From NCBI GenBank assembly GCA_026413225.1, contig CM048572.1:4836001-4900000 (forward strand): a stretch of 64,000 nt of DNA, read 5' to 3'. The number at the start of each line of letters is the position of its first letter. The first letter of the stretch is position 1. Under the pieces are notes generated by a model. The model saw nothing but the letters and a program-made list of their open reading frames with translations, was not told the DNA's origin and searched no databases. This DNA comes from Otis tarda (Eukaryota; Chordata; Aves; Otidiformes; Otididae). The position numbers and the translations under genes are program-made. Shown in pieces: positions 36,521 through 49,100 of the stretch.

Positions 36521-37899
36521 TTTTTTCACGTTAAATCTTGTCTATCCTAGACTTGCAGTCAGGCCAGCCGAGACGCTTGGCAACCCAAGCTGGTTTTGAG
36601 GTTGTTAATTTTGATTCTCTGATTAAGAGAAAGGAGACTGTAAATACAAAAGAAAACCAGAATGTTCTTGTGTGTCCATTGACGGAGTCTGTACGCATGC
36701 TAAACTCGGCAGACGCAATAAAAGACTGGTTCCCTTCTATGAAATCTCTACTTGCGTATTTGTCGTGAGGCTGATGAGTTCCTTATGCTCTGGGTCAGCA
36801 AGGCTGGTTCTGCCTCCCCTGCCTGAATCATGTATTTGTTTGGTCGTTTGCCTAAAATTTTGGCCTGTCCCTATTTATATGAGCTTGGTGAAGACTTGAA
36901 AGATTAGATATTCTCCCCCACCGCCCCTCATTGGTGCTTTGAACACAAGTAACCTCAGCATACTACTTTTTATATATTTTCATAATGAATCGTTCTCCAA
37001 TCAGTTATGAATCTACTTGCAGCATACTGGTAATTTGTAACAGGAAATTAGTACCAGACTTCTATGTTAGATGTGCGGTCTAATTCCCAAACCACGTGTG
37101 CGGGTTAACCTGCAAGCCTGGCAACACCTTTTAAATAGTTTGACGGAACTAAATGTAAAACCTGTTGATTTGCTTGTGCAATCTTGTGATGTTACATTTG
37201 ACTGCATGTGTTTTGACAAGCTTACGTTTAGCCCTGAATTCTTACTCAAACAATTTATTATAAAATGATGATAATAGAGGGTATTTGTTTTCGTAAGATG
37301 AATTGCTGAATTGTGATCTATTGGCTTGATTTTTCTTGTAATCTGACTCCGAACAAATAACAAAAAATAAATACGAGTATCAGTCTGAATTAGAAAGTGA
37401 AATTTCAATTACATTTGAACGATATATACTTAATAGGACTCCTTTGGTGTCAATAATACTCTAGAGACCCCTGTTTCTTATAGTAGAAGAGCAAGTAATT
37501 TGAAATTTATGCTTATAAGGTGTATTTTTTTTATATATAAAGAGAGAAGGTTTTGAAAAAAGCCTGGATCAAATGCTTTAGCATTGTTCTTTCCTCTGTT
37601 TCTTCTCTCTCTCTAAGCTTGGAAATTTTGATAAATTGATGAAACCTCTTTTGCCGGTGTTTCCTTATTAAAGGAAACAATCAGGCTGGGCGTTCTTCAG
37701 CAGTTATACTGGCCAATGTCGTGGTGTAGAGCGTGTGCTATGTTCTGCAAAATATAGCTGGTGAAGTCATGTACCTAACACATAAAATAAAACATCAATA
37801 CTTCCGTGTGTAAAACATAGAACTAAATAACGGTTAAGCACAAGCTACGCTCGATTTGTGCAGGTTTGTGTGTGTGTTTTATTTAGTGAATGCTTGAAC
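36521..37899. other. Non-coding unique sequence
   Basis: I see nothing recognisable apart from AT-rich runs near 37530-37550. The 113-codon minus-strand frame at 37067-37408 has no recognisable domain. Confidence 0.5.
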
Positions 37900-38270
37900 G
37901 AATGGTTTGAATTCCATGGAATTACAGAAGTATGTAACTTTTAACAGTTAATTGGCTTTCTTCGTAGCTTGTTGTCCTAATTAGGTAGCTTCCTGATTAA
38001 GTCACAAGAGCAGCTTATTGGTGACCTAAGCCACTTAAACACTTCAGGAGATTATTGCAATTTAACTGGTTTAGGGTCATCTTAAAGCACTTAAAGTATT
38101 TACTGATATCTCTAAAGCACTTAGCACTGCAGGGCTCGCCTGCTAGTTATGATTGTAACTGGAGCAATAAATAATCCTCAGTGGACAGTGCAATGTGAGC
38201 AAATCAGTGTGCTGTTACCTATGGTAGCAGGTTGCTTTTAGCAGTGACGGATCAGTATTGCAATGTTAAT
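37900..38270. promoter_or_regulatory. Candidate conserved element with a CCTAATTAGG palindrome
   Basis: A perfect 10-bp palindrome, CCTAATTAGG, lies at 37976-37985 around the homeodomain core. CTGATTAAGTC, AGCACTTAAAG and AAAGCACTTAGCAC words follow. The interval is repeat-free and AT-rich. Enhancer identity is inferred. Confidence 0.33.
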
Positions 38271-38740
38271 AAGAGTTTCAGAGATGATCCTTCACATCTC
38301 TTGCTCAAAAATTATTCTGAGTCAAAGTGGTATTTGTCCGACTTCTACCTGATACTCATCATGTGAAATTGTTGCTGGTGCTTCACGGAAGTGCCTCTGG
38401 TTTTTCCTTCTCCATCCTTTGTACCTGACAGTAACACACATGTCCATGAGAGTTCCTGGAAGATGCTTTGTGTTGTGTTGAAAGTGATTTCTCCACTTGG
38501 GAGTGTGTTGATAATGATGATATTGTAGGAGCTCATCTTTGGCATCCTGACTCTTTCTTTATCAAAGTGCTCCTCTTTTTGTAGCAATATGACTGAGACT
38601 GTGTTATGTTGCGGGTCAAATAGTGGCTTTAATGTGAATCTCACTGCTGCATAGATGACTCAACAGCATTTGCAAATTGTTCATGAAAGGCAGCAAGAGC
38701 TCAATAGTCTGTTAAACACTGCACGTAGTTGACACAGTTG
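38271..38740. other. Non-coding unique sequence before the CR1 copy
   Basis: Nothing recognisable. The 99-codon minus-strand frame at 38345-38644 has no known domain. Confidence 0.5.
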
Positions 38741-38989
38741 ATAGGACAGAGAGAGGTAGACTCAGATTAGACATCAGGAAAAAAATTTTTGCAATGAGGC
38801 TGGTGGAACACTGGCCCAGGTTGCCCAGAGAGGTGGTGGATGCCCCATCCCTGGAAACATTCCAGGCCAGGTTGGATGGGGCTCTGAGCAACCTGATATG
38901 GTTGGAGCTGTCCCTGCTCCTTGCAGAGGGGTTGGACTGGATGACCTTTGAAGGTTCCTTCCAACCCTAACCATTCTGTGATTCTATGA
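38741..38989 (+). mobile_element. CR1 LINE retroposon, 5'-truncated 3' end
   Basis: The order of landmarks matches the 3' untranslated end of avian CR1: GACATCAGGAAAAAAATT, then GGTTGCCCAGAGAGGTGGTGG, then GATGCCCCATCCCTGG, GGTTGGATGGGGCTCTGAGC, GGTTGGACTGGATGACC, CCTTCCAACCCTAACC, and the terminal TGTGATTCTATGA. CR1 elements are non-LTR retrotransposons that are usually 5'-truncated, lack a poly-A tail and end in a short octamer repeat; all of that fits. It carries no reverse-transcriptase coding region. The open frame reading antisense through it (38767-39027) is a by-product of the CR1 3' end, not a gene. Confidence 0.95.
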
Positions 38990-39839
38990 CACCACCTCCA
39001 AAACCATGTGGGTACAGCAGACCCCACTGCAGAGAGCTTGAGTTCAGTTCAAGTCTAACTGCAGGAATGGCATTGGCCATTTCAAATGATGAAGCTCACC
39101 CAGCTTTTAGTTGCAAGAAACTCAAGTGAAGCAAAAGCAGAAGCCTGCAGCAAGTTATCACTTTTAGACAGTTACACGAACTCTCCAAAATAAAGCCAGT
39201 ATTTATACTGATCTAACCCAGTACATGTTCTTACAGAGAGATGTCATAAATTCCGTAGCTTCTCTCTCTGAACTCCACTTTGACTCAGAGGGAAAGCGCG
39301 CTATGCAAGGCATGGGGTGCTGCTAATTTGTGACAGAAGTAGGAACCGCAGACCATGTCTGCCCACTGGTGAGGCTGCTGAGGGCCCCCTTCCAGGCCTT
39401 GTTCTCAGTTGTCTGTTTCACCCTTATGTTGGATTCAGGATATTCTCAAGGTCTTAACAGATCACTAATACTTAAACTTCTCTGACCTAACGTTATGCAT
39501 ATTTTATATATGAAATAGAACTATTTGTACTTTTTAAATGCAAGTATAATTCTGTGTCTTGACGGTGGGAAGGGTTGCCCTTTTTCTCTCATCTGTGCAG
39601 GGATTATTCACATTTACATAGAAAGAACCTTTTAGTGAAGAAAAAGCTAATTCATCAGGCTAGTGTTACGTGCTGGAGTAATGCGATTTGTCTGTTTGAG
39701 GAGACTGAAGACAAGACTGTTCTCATTGCTTGGGGTCACTAGGCATCTTGTACAGTTAGCATAAAAATTCATTCAGAACAAAACTCAATCCAAGATTTTA
39801 TTTTTTCCACCCTAGATTAGCTATGACTACTTCTCATTT
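38990..39839. other. Non-coding unique sequence between CR1 and LTR
   Basis: I recognise no gene, RNA or repeat. It separates the two clearest mobile-element remains in the window. Confidence 0.55.
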
Positions 39840-40096
39840 TGTGGTGGGTTGACCATGGCTGGATGCCAGGTACCCACCAAAGCTGCTCTATCCCTCTCCT
39901 CCTCAGCTGGACAGGGAAAAGAAAATATAACAAAAGACTCGTGGATTGAGATGAGGACAGGGAGAGATCATTCATCAATTACCATCATGAGCAAAGCAAA
40001 CTCAACTTGGGGAAATTAGTTTAATTTATTACAAATCAAAATCAGAGTAGGATAATAAGAAAATAAAAACTAAATCTTAAAACTTATAAAAAAAAG
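39840..40096 (+). mobile_element. Truncated endogenous-retrovirus LTR (avian)
   Basis: The segment begins TGTGGTGGGTTGACC and runs through GGATGCCAGG, CTCCTCAGCTGGACAGGG, GAGGACAGGGAGAGATCA and CTTGGGGAAATTAG to an AATCAAAATCAGAGTAGGAT block. I recognise this order as the 5' half of an LTR dispersed in bird genomes; it starts with TG as LTRs do. The G+C-rich 3' half of that LTR is absent, and no gag, pol or env coding sequence lies next to it. I read it as a decayed solo-LTR fragment. The family name and exact right boundary are uncertain. Confidence 0.6.
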
Positions 40097-43049
40097 CCCG
40101 TACTTTTCTTCTCCCTACATATTTTTCGAAGGACCATCCTCATACAGCTTGCTTCAGGTTTTTTTTTTTTTTTTTTTGTAGAAGACAAATGTTATTTTGT
40201 AATTACATATAGCTGTGATGTCAAAGCTGTTGTTCTGTTTGGATAACGACCGTAACCTGCACCAAACTACACTCTGGATGTTTTTCAGCATCTTTGCCTG
40301 TGAAAGGTGATAGTAATATAAAATAAATACAATAGAGAATCAAAATTGGAAGGTAAAGCGGTAAAAGGAATCTCAACCTTTTATCTCAGTGAAAATCTAA
40401 TGCTAATTTATTTTTCAACCAATTGTAATAAGCCTATATAAAGAATCAGAAAGTAACAGTAGATTGGCAGAGTAACTGTAGAGCCTACAAATCCTTTGGC
40501 AGTTTTGAAAGCAGTAATGTTATTAAAAGGTATGTTAGACTTCCCTGTGAAAATTAAGTAATTCTGGGTTGCAGTTTCTATTCTTACTCCTGTGCTGTGC
40601 TTCTTTTTGATTCTGTGCCAATGGACTTAAAAAAAAAAAAAATCTCAAAGTGTTGTAGTGATCTTTATTATTTGGTAATTTCTGCTGCATAAATATACTC
40701 CTATCTTTCACCTGTAGTAAAATTAATGCAGCTGGAGGACTGAAAAGACAAATTAGAAAACAGATTTTCAACAGGATGAATGTTGAGATGCTGAAGGCAT
40801 TTGTAAGTTAACCTCTTTGCTTTGCATGGCTATGATGGTGGAAGGGTTGGAGTAGGTTAAGGTTAAGATGATGTCGACTAGGAGTCTCGACATCAGGCAC
40901 CAAATGACTGTGCCCAAATGCTCTTGATTCCTTCATTCTGAGCATGTGATGACCAGTTGCATGCATCATGAATGGCAAATGTAGCTACCCGTCCACAGTA
41001 CCACCCTGTGGCTGTGATCCTAAAGTCAGCCCATTAATGTGAAGCGCTTTACCACCGGTCTGTTCTAGAAACTTGTTTTGCCAGTGTTTTGAGTCCACAG
41101 GGCAAGCTAAAAAAGAAACTTCTATAAAATATACATTCACATGAGAGCTATTATTTGTGTTTTAATCTTGAATTCCTGCAAAAATTTCAACTTTTGACTA
41201 CTGTTTTAGGAAGAATATTGTAAGCTTTAAGAATCAGTGTTAATTCGCAATTATTAATACATTCCCCCTTTTAAGATGATTCTGTAATGAAGCACCTCCT
41301 TTTCTCCTCATCAAAGGTGCAAAGAGTGTATGAAATGAGCTATTTTGGAGTTGGCTATGGATTAAAATTCAGAGTGATGGTTATTAGCTTTTGATATTTT
41401 CTTGGAAGTTGATGCTGTTGTTCCCTATTCCCCTTCCCTGAAGGTTGTTGAGACTGCTGTGCTTAGCAGAATAATAAAAATAAAATAAACATCTACCCTC
41501 AGATTGGTTCTGTGATTGGTACCATAGAAAAATAGGGGGGAAAAAAATCCTATAGAAGTGCTCTTTAGTGTGTCAGATGTGTATGTTGAGGAAAAAAAGC
41601 AGAAATGTAATTGGTGTGGTCATCTTGTTGTGAAACTCGAGTTCTTGGGAAGCACTGGAAGACTAGGAGTTCTCGAAGGATTTGGCAGCTCTTTACATGG
41701 ATGCAAACTTGCAAAAGGCGTTCTGTGAGGATGTCATACATACCAAAAGACAGGACCACAACCCTGTGGACCTGTATGTATTTTCTCCAGTTCCATAGGG
41801 TGGGAACAATGACATTCCTGTTTCACAGAATGGTAGTTGGTTTTGAGACCCTCGTAAGCAAGGACACACAATTCTAACTAAGTGGAGCAAAACAAAGGCA
41901 AAATAATCTTGAACAATAATGAGACCAAATGTGTTATACTTTAAAAGTATAATTCAACTAAGAAAGTGCAAATATCTTACCCTGGAGTGGCTGGACCCTG
42001 GAATTACTGTGTAAGAGAGTATTAGCTATGCCTTTTAATTATGGCTCAAGACCACCCAGTGAGCTACTCTTAAGTGGGGAAAGAGTTGCAGAAGTTTTGA
42101 TTCTAAAGGCTGTGTTACGTCTTGCCTTGTCTCTGTGTGGTCACCTATACTTCTGTAAATAGAGCAATGACCTGCATCCCCTTTGCAGAGAACTAATAAG
42201 ACAGGATGCAAGCAGTAAAGAATCAATCCCTTTGTGTCCTGTTCCAGGCAAATCCCAACGTCTTTCTGGTCATGTTCACTAAACAAGGACAATGTTTTCC
42301 TTCATTTGCTTTTCTTTATGTCAGTCTCTTGTGTTTCTCCATTTTCTTAGCATTGCAGTAGACCAGTGTGAACAGCTGTAACCACAGGGAAAGTACAAAC
42401 CCAGCTCTTACTGGTCAGCTGAAATCTCAGATCTTACCACATGTCTCTCCCAGGTATGTAAGGAAATCTGGCTTAAGCTAAACCAGAGATCTAGAGTCAG
42501 TATTCTGGTGCCTTTAGCTAGGTTATTTCTCAGGGCATGGCAATTGCGTGGGAAGAGCACGTGCTGCGTTGAATACAGTTGAGAGTGCCAAAAAAAGGCA
42601 ATTAGACCACCTTACTGGCACAGGAAGTAATTGCAGTTTGAATAATGGTTTCTCTTATTGACTTTGAAAAGACACTTTTATGGGTGCATCTAATCAGGGA
42701 TAAAACCTAAGGCAAATTATCTCAAACCCATCTATTTATTTATTTGGAATCCACTTCATTCTGTTTAGATACAAGATTTTTTGAGATTAGCTTAATCCTT
42801 TGACTGTGTAACACAACCTACCAAGTTATATAAAATAAAAAAGAACTGTTAAGAATCTCCTCCCCAGATTTCCTCTCTCCTCTCTTAAGTAGACTCATAT
42901 CTCTCCCCACTTACAGGTTTCTAAGCAATCTTTCTTAATGCAGGCTCCACTCTAACAGTAAATGAGTTTGCTGAGTCTACTCTTTCTCTGTTAAACAACT
43001 TTGCTTCTCAGTGTTATGCCCATCCTCTGCATTTCTACGTTCTCCTTAG
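40097..43049. other. Non-coding unique sequence
   Basis: No gene recognised. It holds a 19-T run at 40159-40177 and an A run near 40629-40641. A CACAGAATGGTAGTTGG string at about 41826 faintly resembles the reverse complement of a CR1 3' end but is too short to call. Confidence 0.5.
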
Positions 43050-43520
43050 ACATGACTTCTTATATCTGGCCATGCCGAAGGGTAACTTTAATTTGTGCTA
43101 TGTTTCTGCATGTGCCAATTAGTGATCAAACTCCTGAAGCATAATTGTCCTAACGATATGTTTCAGCTCAGTGTTCAAATAAAGTCACATGCCTTTGAAT
43201 AAGCAACACTGACTCTGCATTACAGGCTTTTTTTTCTTTTTTTTTTCCCCTCTCTTTCTTGCCTGCCACTCCCCCTCCCTTAGCCAGGGACCACTTTATC
43301 ATTTTAGAAGGTGCACGGAGTTTTAGTGCAAACACGCAGAAATAGCCTGCTAAGCCTCTTATTTGAGGGCTGTTTCCCGTGCTCCGTTTTGATCCTTTAT
43401 AGTCTCAGTGCAAACATGTCAGGTGGAAGAGTCCTTAACACTGAAAAATCGCTGCTCTGATTGGACCTGAATCGTATAGATCAGCCGTCAGTATTCAATG
43501 GGGATGAGGTGTTGCAGTTC
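43050..43520. promoter_or_regulatory. Candidate conserved non-coding element (two halves around a pyrimidine tract)
   Basis: Low-repeat sequence with GCCAATTAGTGATCAAAC near 43115 and AGCATAATTGTCC near 43138. A 34-nt pyrimidine tract (43227-43260) interrupts it, and a second half (43290-43500) keeps unusual CpGs. The two halves could be separate elements. The call is from texture only. Confidence 0.3.
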
Positions 43521-45679
43521 AATAAGCAGTGGAGGTAGGAATGACCCCGGTATGGGATGACTATCTGTCACAGGATGATTGATACTAGACCTAGAGGTGC
43601 CTTGTAGAGTAAAAGACCCCCAAGTGAAAAGGTTTGAATTCTTTACTGGAGAGCTTGAAATGTAAGAGTTGTCTTCAGTGTTTGCAAACTGTATTTTAAA
43701 TTATGGCGTTGACATAATATAGAACAACAGACCAGGAAGAAGCAATCTCTGTACAAGCCTCCTTAGGCAGCAGCTTTAAGCCATGTATTTAATGAGCTTT
43801 ATTTTAAAATTACTAATAACTTTTGTAGATATCGTTCGAGATTACTCTCCTTGGCTTATCTTGTCTTTGACTAAGGAACCTAAGAATTTGTTAAAATATG
43901 CAAAGTGTGAGAGGACAGAAGCAGCATGATGTTTTCTTGGTATGAAAAAGGCAGAAACTGATGGAATTGGTTATGAAGGAATTTACTGAAGTCCAGTAAG
44001 AACATGAGTGGTGGACAGCCTTGTAATGAGTGCATGTCTCAGTCTATAAATTTGCATCTTGGCTAGAGGGGCAGGCATTTTCTCTACAAAACATGCAAAA
44101 GAAGAATGCATTTCTATAGACTTCATCCTTCCTAGATTTGTAGACTTTAAAGCAATCAAATTCTCTAGAGGACAAAACCTGTGCATCTCTGCTGTCTTTC
44201 CAATGTGATTTGAGTCAAAATGCGTTGTTTTTCTTAATGTTGCAAATACTTTTTTTTCCCACTGTTATATCTAATTATTTCTCTAAATACGATAGGGTAA
44301 ATGAGTCATTGGTGGACGTATGTCTCTCCTTGATCTTGGAATTTTGTTCTTGGAATTAATTGGCCGATGTAATGCTTTTGCCAAATCTTCCATTTCCTGT
44401 GTTGCCAAAACTGTGGGCAGCCCAAGTGGTTTGCAGCAAATATCAAACAGAGAGGTGTGTTGCCAGAAGAGATGCCACGGGAGATTGGTACGTATGGTAG
44501 CTAAAGCACATGTCAACAGTTGGGGTCAGAGGGCTGATTTCAAGGTCTCATCTTGTTTTGTTGGCCGTAATATCATGGCTTTGGGCACCCTCCTTGGGTG
44601 CAATTATAAACCTTTAAACTAACAATTATAAACCTTTAAACATTGTGGGCATGAGATTTTTTTTTCCTTTCCTTTATAATTTACTTACTCAGAAAAGCTT
44701 AGCTCAAATTTCATTTACCATCTGGAAATCTGTGTGGTCCAAGAATGCAGAAGGTAAAAGTAAATTCCTTGCAAATGGTATGTGCAACACACGGGTAGGG
44801 TTACACTCCTCTTGTACCCGGATAAAATCAGTTGCAAAATGTTTTTTTTGGCTACATGGCACAGCGTCCGTGGGCCTTCCTCAAGGAAATTGCCTTTCTC
44901 TTGCAAGTTCAGATAACTTATAAACTGAAAAACAACTGAATAATTTTGTAAGAAGTATGAGCCTTGGAGTTTCTACGACTCATCTGAACTTCAAGACTTC
45001 ACATGACCTGTCCTTTTCTGTCTCTTGGGGGCAACAAAAGCTTCTGGAAGCCATCACTTTTATGTAGTCTGAGGAAAAACTTGACCTGAATATTCTGCTT
45101 CTGTTCTAATATCTCCTTTGATCAAACCCCTCACCTTGCACAGAGTGAGGGGAGGAAGGGAGTTGCGATGGTACTGGGTGCTTTTCTCTGTACATGTGCC
45201 TACATTGATGAATGGCTGGACTGGCCTGAGTGTGTAGTTCTCTAATTGCTTGAGAGTTTATTCAGATGTATCTTCTAGATTCTTCTAGGGTTTTTTTTTG
45301 GTAAAATCAAGGATAAATTTGCCTTATGCTTTTCCCCATCATGGCCTTGCACATCTATAGAAGTTGAAGGAGTTAAAAAGCATAACTTGATTTTTAGAAA
45401 TTTATAAACATATATTTTAATATGGCCAGGAAAGAGGATGTCCTCTTGCAGTTTATAAAAGTATAGTAATTAGTAATCTTTACTGACATTGAGTGTAAAT
45501 AGGAAATTCACCTGTCAGCAAAATATGCCGAGTGCTTTAGGAACCAATATGCTTGCAGAATATAAAGGAAAAACTTGGCTTTTTATCATGCTGCTGGGAT
45601 GAAGACTGAACTGTGACAGTCCCTCCACTCCCTCCTCCCCTCAGTTTCTCACCTTTCACAAGCACAGAGTTTATTTCTT
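43521..45679. other. Non-coding unique sequence
   Basis: No recognisable gene. It contains the 22-bp tandem duplication at 44601-44641. The frames at 44320-44622 and 44645-44923 (100 and 92 codons, plus) have no known domain; the first ends beside the tandem duplication. Confidence 0.5.
44601..44641 (+). repeat. Short tandem duplication, 22-bp unit
   Basis: CAATTATAAACCTTTAAAC at 44601-44619 is repeated exactly at 44623-44641. Confidence 0.9.
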
Positions 45680-45740
45680 AAAAAAAAAAAAAAAAAAAAC
45701 AAAACACCAAAAAAAAAAACCCCAAAACAAACAACCCACC
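45680..45740 (+). repeat. A-run and A/C-only tract
   Basis: Twenty A residues (45680-45699) are followed by A/C-only sequence to 45740, then by a short CA-rich tail to about 45751. It is the longest of the A/C tracts. Confidence 0.9.
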
Positions 45741-45839
45741 TACACACACCCTTCTGTGAGTGTGCTGTGCGTTGAGAGTAATGCTGTGGTGACAGAGAGC
45801 TACGGAGCTGCTTCTGCATGACTACTGGATAAAGATCCA

Positions 45840-46120
45840 TCACCAGCTGACTGATATGTGACCCACAGGTACCACATATGTTATCTAATGACCAGTCACT
45901 TAATTATGGACTAGGTGACATGTTTATAAGGGTGAACTTTAGAGTGCTATTAGGGAACGGACAGATGAACTATATCGACGCCCTCCGGGTAGATCTCACC
46001 CAGACTCTTCTGCCTCTGTGGACCCATTACACAGTAATTAGGGTGATTTTTAAGTAGGATGCAAGGAGTTAAATGACTAACCTTGTTATTGCTTCATTTG
46101 TCACTGTGGTAAGGGCCACT
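45840..46120. promoter_or_regulatory. Candidate conserved non-coding element
   Basis: Repeat-free stretch with ACTTAATTATGG near 45898, a retained-CpG patch (ATCGACGCCCTCCGGG near 45975) and ACAGTAATTAGGG near 46032. AT-rich homeodomain cores plus local CpGs in otherwise depleted DNA suggest constraint. No alignment was possible. Confidence 0.35.
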
Positions 46121-49100
46121 TTGGGGTAGGTGGCTTGGAAAAAAGTGAGAGAGAAAGAAAGAAAAGAGAACATGAAGTGTAAAGTCCATTCTTCCCTAAA
46201 TCCACATGTGGAGAACAAAAAGATGAAGGCAAGTGTGGATTTTTCCAAAGCTAAGATTGGAGAAATTTTTGGACAACCTGATTCTTTCCTTTAACCATTG
46301 AAAGTCCATGAAGTGATGCCAGTTGCATGTTGCTGTTCCATGATAATGGTGTTTTTGTACTAATAACTTCCTTTACAGTCCGAAGAACAAGGTCTGCATC
46401 TTGTGAACATACTAGTTTACTAATTGGATTCACTGAGATATTTTCAGAAAATATTTTGGACATTTATTTTTCTTTTTTTTCCTGTAGCAAGAAGTAGATG
46501 CATACATAGTGGAGATATGTGACTCTCATCTCCTGTGGGCTAGAACATAGTCATGTCTTAAAACCAAGTTGCTTGGCCCTCTGTCCCTGCTGTGGGACTG
46601 GCAGTGGCAGGGTTGTCTGATGTCTGTCGTCACTGATGTCGGATGGCTGCGGCAGTTTCCCTGCCTGGGTGTGGCAAAACCTAGCCCTGCCCTTCTAGTG
46701 CTAACCCCAAACCTTCAGCATGTGCTGATTTACTGGCTTTTCTCAGGCACGCTCAAGTCAAGCAGTCAAATATCCATAGTTACTGCCGGTGACTTGCTTC
46801 TGGGTGGCTGTGGAAGCATTTACCTTCTCTGCAGTCTTTGTGTTGGGTGTTTTGGAAAATTTTTGGAAAAGTTTTGGAAAAATATTTTTGTTGTGGAGGG
46901 GAAATTAATGATTGTCTTTGTTAATCCAGGTTTAACATCCAGTTGCTCTTGAGATCTTAAATGCAGCCGTGAAGCATGGAGGCATGCAAATCAGTTGCTG
47001 CATTGTAAAGTCAGCTCTTTATTTATAGTGTTTATATGTGAGGGATGGCTTGAGTACAGATTTTTACCAGTGTCCTTGCTTTTGTTTCATTCACTCAGCT
47101 GAGTCTTTCTCCTTTCAAGTAGTAAGAGTTGGAGGAAAAAACTGCAGGGCAGATTTACCTCGTTCTTTAAGAGATGATAATTGCTGTAGGGTATCTCTAA
47201 TTGAAGGGAAGGAGATAGGTTGGAACTTCTCAACATGTGCTTTGCACTAGCTGACTGGGAGCCAATTCTGATCCAGAAGCAATGAGGGTGGTGCAACCAC
47301 TGATGTGTATGAGCTAGTATGTCCTGCTTAGATAAACGTCAATGATGTAGATGAGCTGGATGTAAAGATGATTTTGGGGGGTTTTATGTGGTCAAGCTGC
47401 ATTCATCAAGGGGAACATCGTTATGACCCTACTGTACATGTGCTACGATGTACCTCATTTTCTTGAAAAGCTGAGGCCTTTGAAGTGTTAAATGTTTAAT
47501 TGCATTGGCCACATATTCTTAATTTAAAGTGGTGGGGCTCTTGTCTCTTCAGGATCTGTTCAGGACTTTTCAGCATCCACCTTATGGCAGAGAAAGAAAT
47601 GATCATTGATACCAAAAGCTCTTGACGTTGGTAGTGTTTTTCTCCGTTACAGCAGGTTTTACTGGTAGCACTTAAAGGCTTTAGAAACATTTGAAGATTC
47701 TTTGCCCTTCCCTGCTTCTAAACTCTGTTTATGAAAATGGTAATGGGAAGAGGTTAAATGTTAAGAAAATGTTTTAGGAATTCTCCCATCCCTCCAAAAA
47801 AAACCATGCCAAAATACCTAGCTGAGACCTGGAAGATATAAAACATGTGGAGATCTAAATCAGGTTTTTGTTCACCTGGAGATCAAGGTGGACATATGGA
47901 TTTTTTTTTTTTTCCCCCCTCCCTTTTAATGCGCAGTTATTAGGTACAGTGTATTTTTCTTTAAATTGTGGCTTTTCAATCCTTGTAAAGGGACAGGGAT
48001 GTATTTAGGAGCTCCAGCTGTTCCAAGTACTTGGAGATAGCTATCAAAATATTGTTTTACTTCAATTTACTTCCCTTCTTTTTTTCCTCAGGATATTTTA
48101 GGGTGGGATTTCAACACCTAACCATACATGCCTGCTGCTGTTCTTGTCAATTGATGCTGACCTGCCTCGCCTCTAGCTTTTGCACCAACGCGGAATGAGT
48201 TTGCTCTAAGTTCTGTTTCATCCCTACATCCCACATCCCACCTTCTTCAAGTGAGAGTGGTGGATCCTTCAAATGGCGTAGGCAGTGTTTACCACAAAAA
48301 AAGTCACCATGAAGAAGCCAGACTGTACGCGCCTGGGTTGCCACAGTGACTGAATGTGTAGCTGGCAGGGTGAAATCTCCGTTTGTTTAAATAAATGTAA
48401 AGGAACCAGTTTAAGGAAGAATCAAATGTATCTATCCTCCAATGTTTGTTTTTTTTCCAGCATAGTTTTATAAATATGCTGATGGCAGAGCAGAGCTGCT
48501 GTTAGTTTCAGCAGCTGTTTTTGTTGTTGTCTGACTTAAACCAACCAAACAACAGATGAACTCACACAAACAAAGGAAAAAAACCTCTTATGGTAGCAAA
48601 ACTGAACTAAATTACTTAATCTGTGGGGAAATACTGTTATTAGGTCTTTGAGTAACTTTGTCTCTCTTACAATGTATAGTTGGACTTGGTCTGCTCTTCT
48701 TTGTATTACTGCTCTCTAATCCACAGTGACTGTCTTGCCACTTACTTCCCTGAGTAGCCTGAGACTGGAGTTTCCAGGGAGCTGCTTTAGCTTCTGTTCC
48801 TCTCAAAATACCAATATTTCTAGCTACAGTATGAGGATCCACCACTACAGCATGGTTTCTGAGCAGCAAGGAATACATGGGGCAGGGTACTGGGAGGAAG
48901 TGTGCTTGGAAGTCTGGTGATGAACCCCCACTTTGTACATCTCTTGTACTCAAGATGGCAAGGCTTGCAGACAAGGTTCAGTGTCGCTGCTTCCATTGAC
49001 CCATTCTGTATGGAGACTCCTTTCTCTGAAAGAAGGGAGAGGAGGCTGTGATGTGGGGGCCTGGGTGCAGTCGGACCATCTCTGTTCGCAGGCTGTTCTG

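Noticed and set aside
38184-38200. CAGTGCAATG resembling a miR-130-type seed
   Set aside because: The match stops after about 11 bases and I see no hairpin precursor around it.
38767-39027. 86-codon minus-strand open frame
   Set aside because: It is the antisense reading of the CR1 3' end, a frequent false gene call in bird genomes.
41823-41845. CACAGAATGGTAGTTGG resembling a reversed CR1 end
   Set aside because: Only about 20 bases match loosely and no further CR1 landmarks follow on either side.
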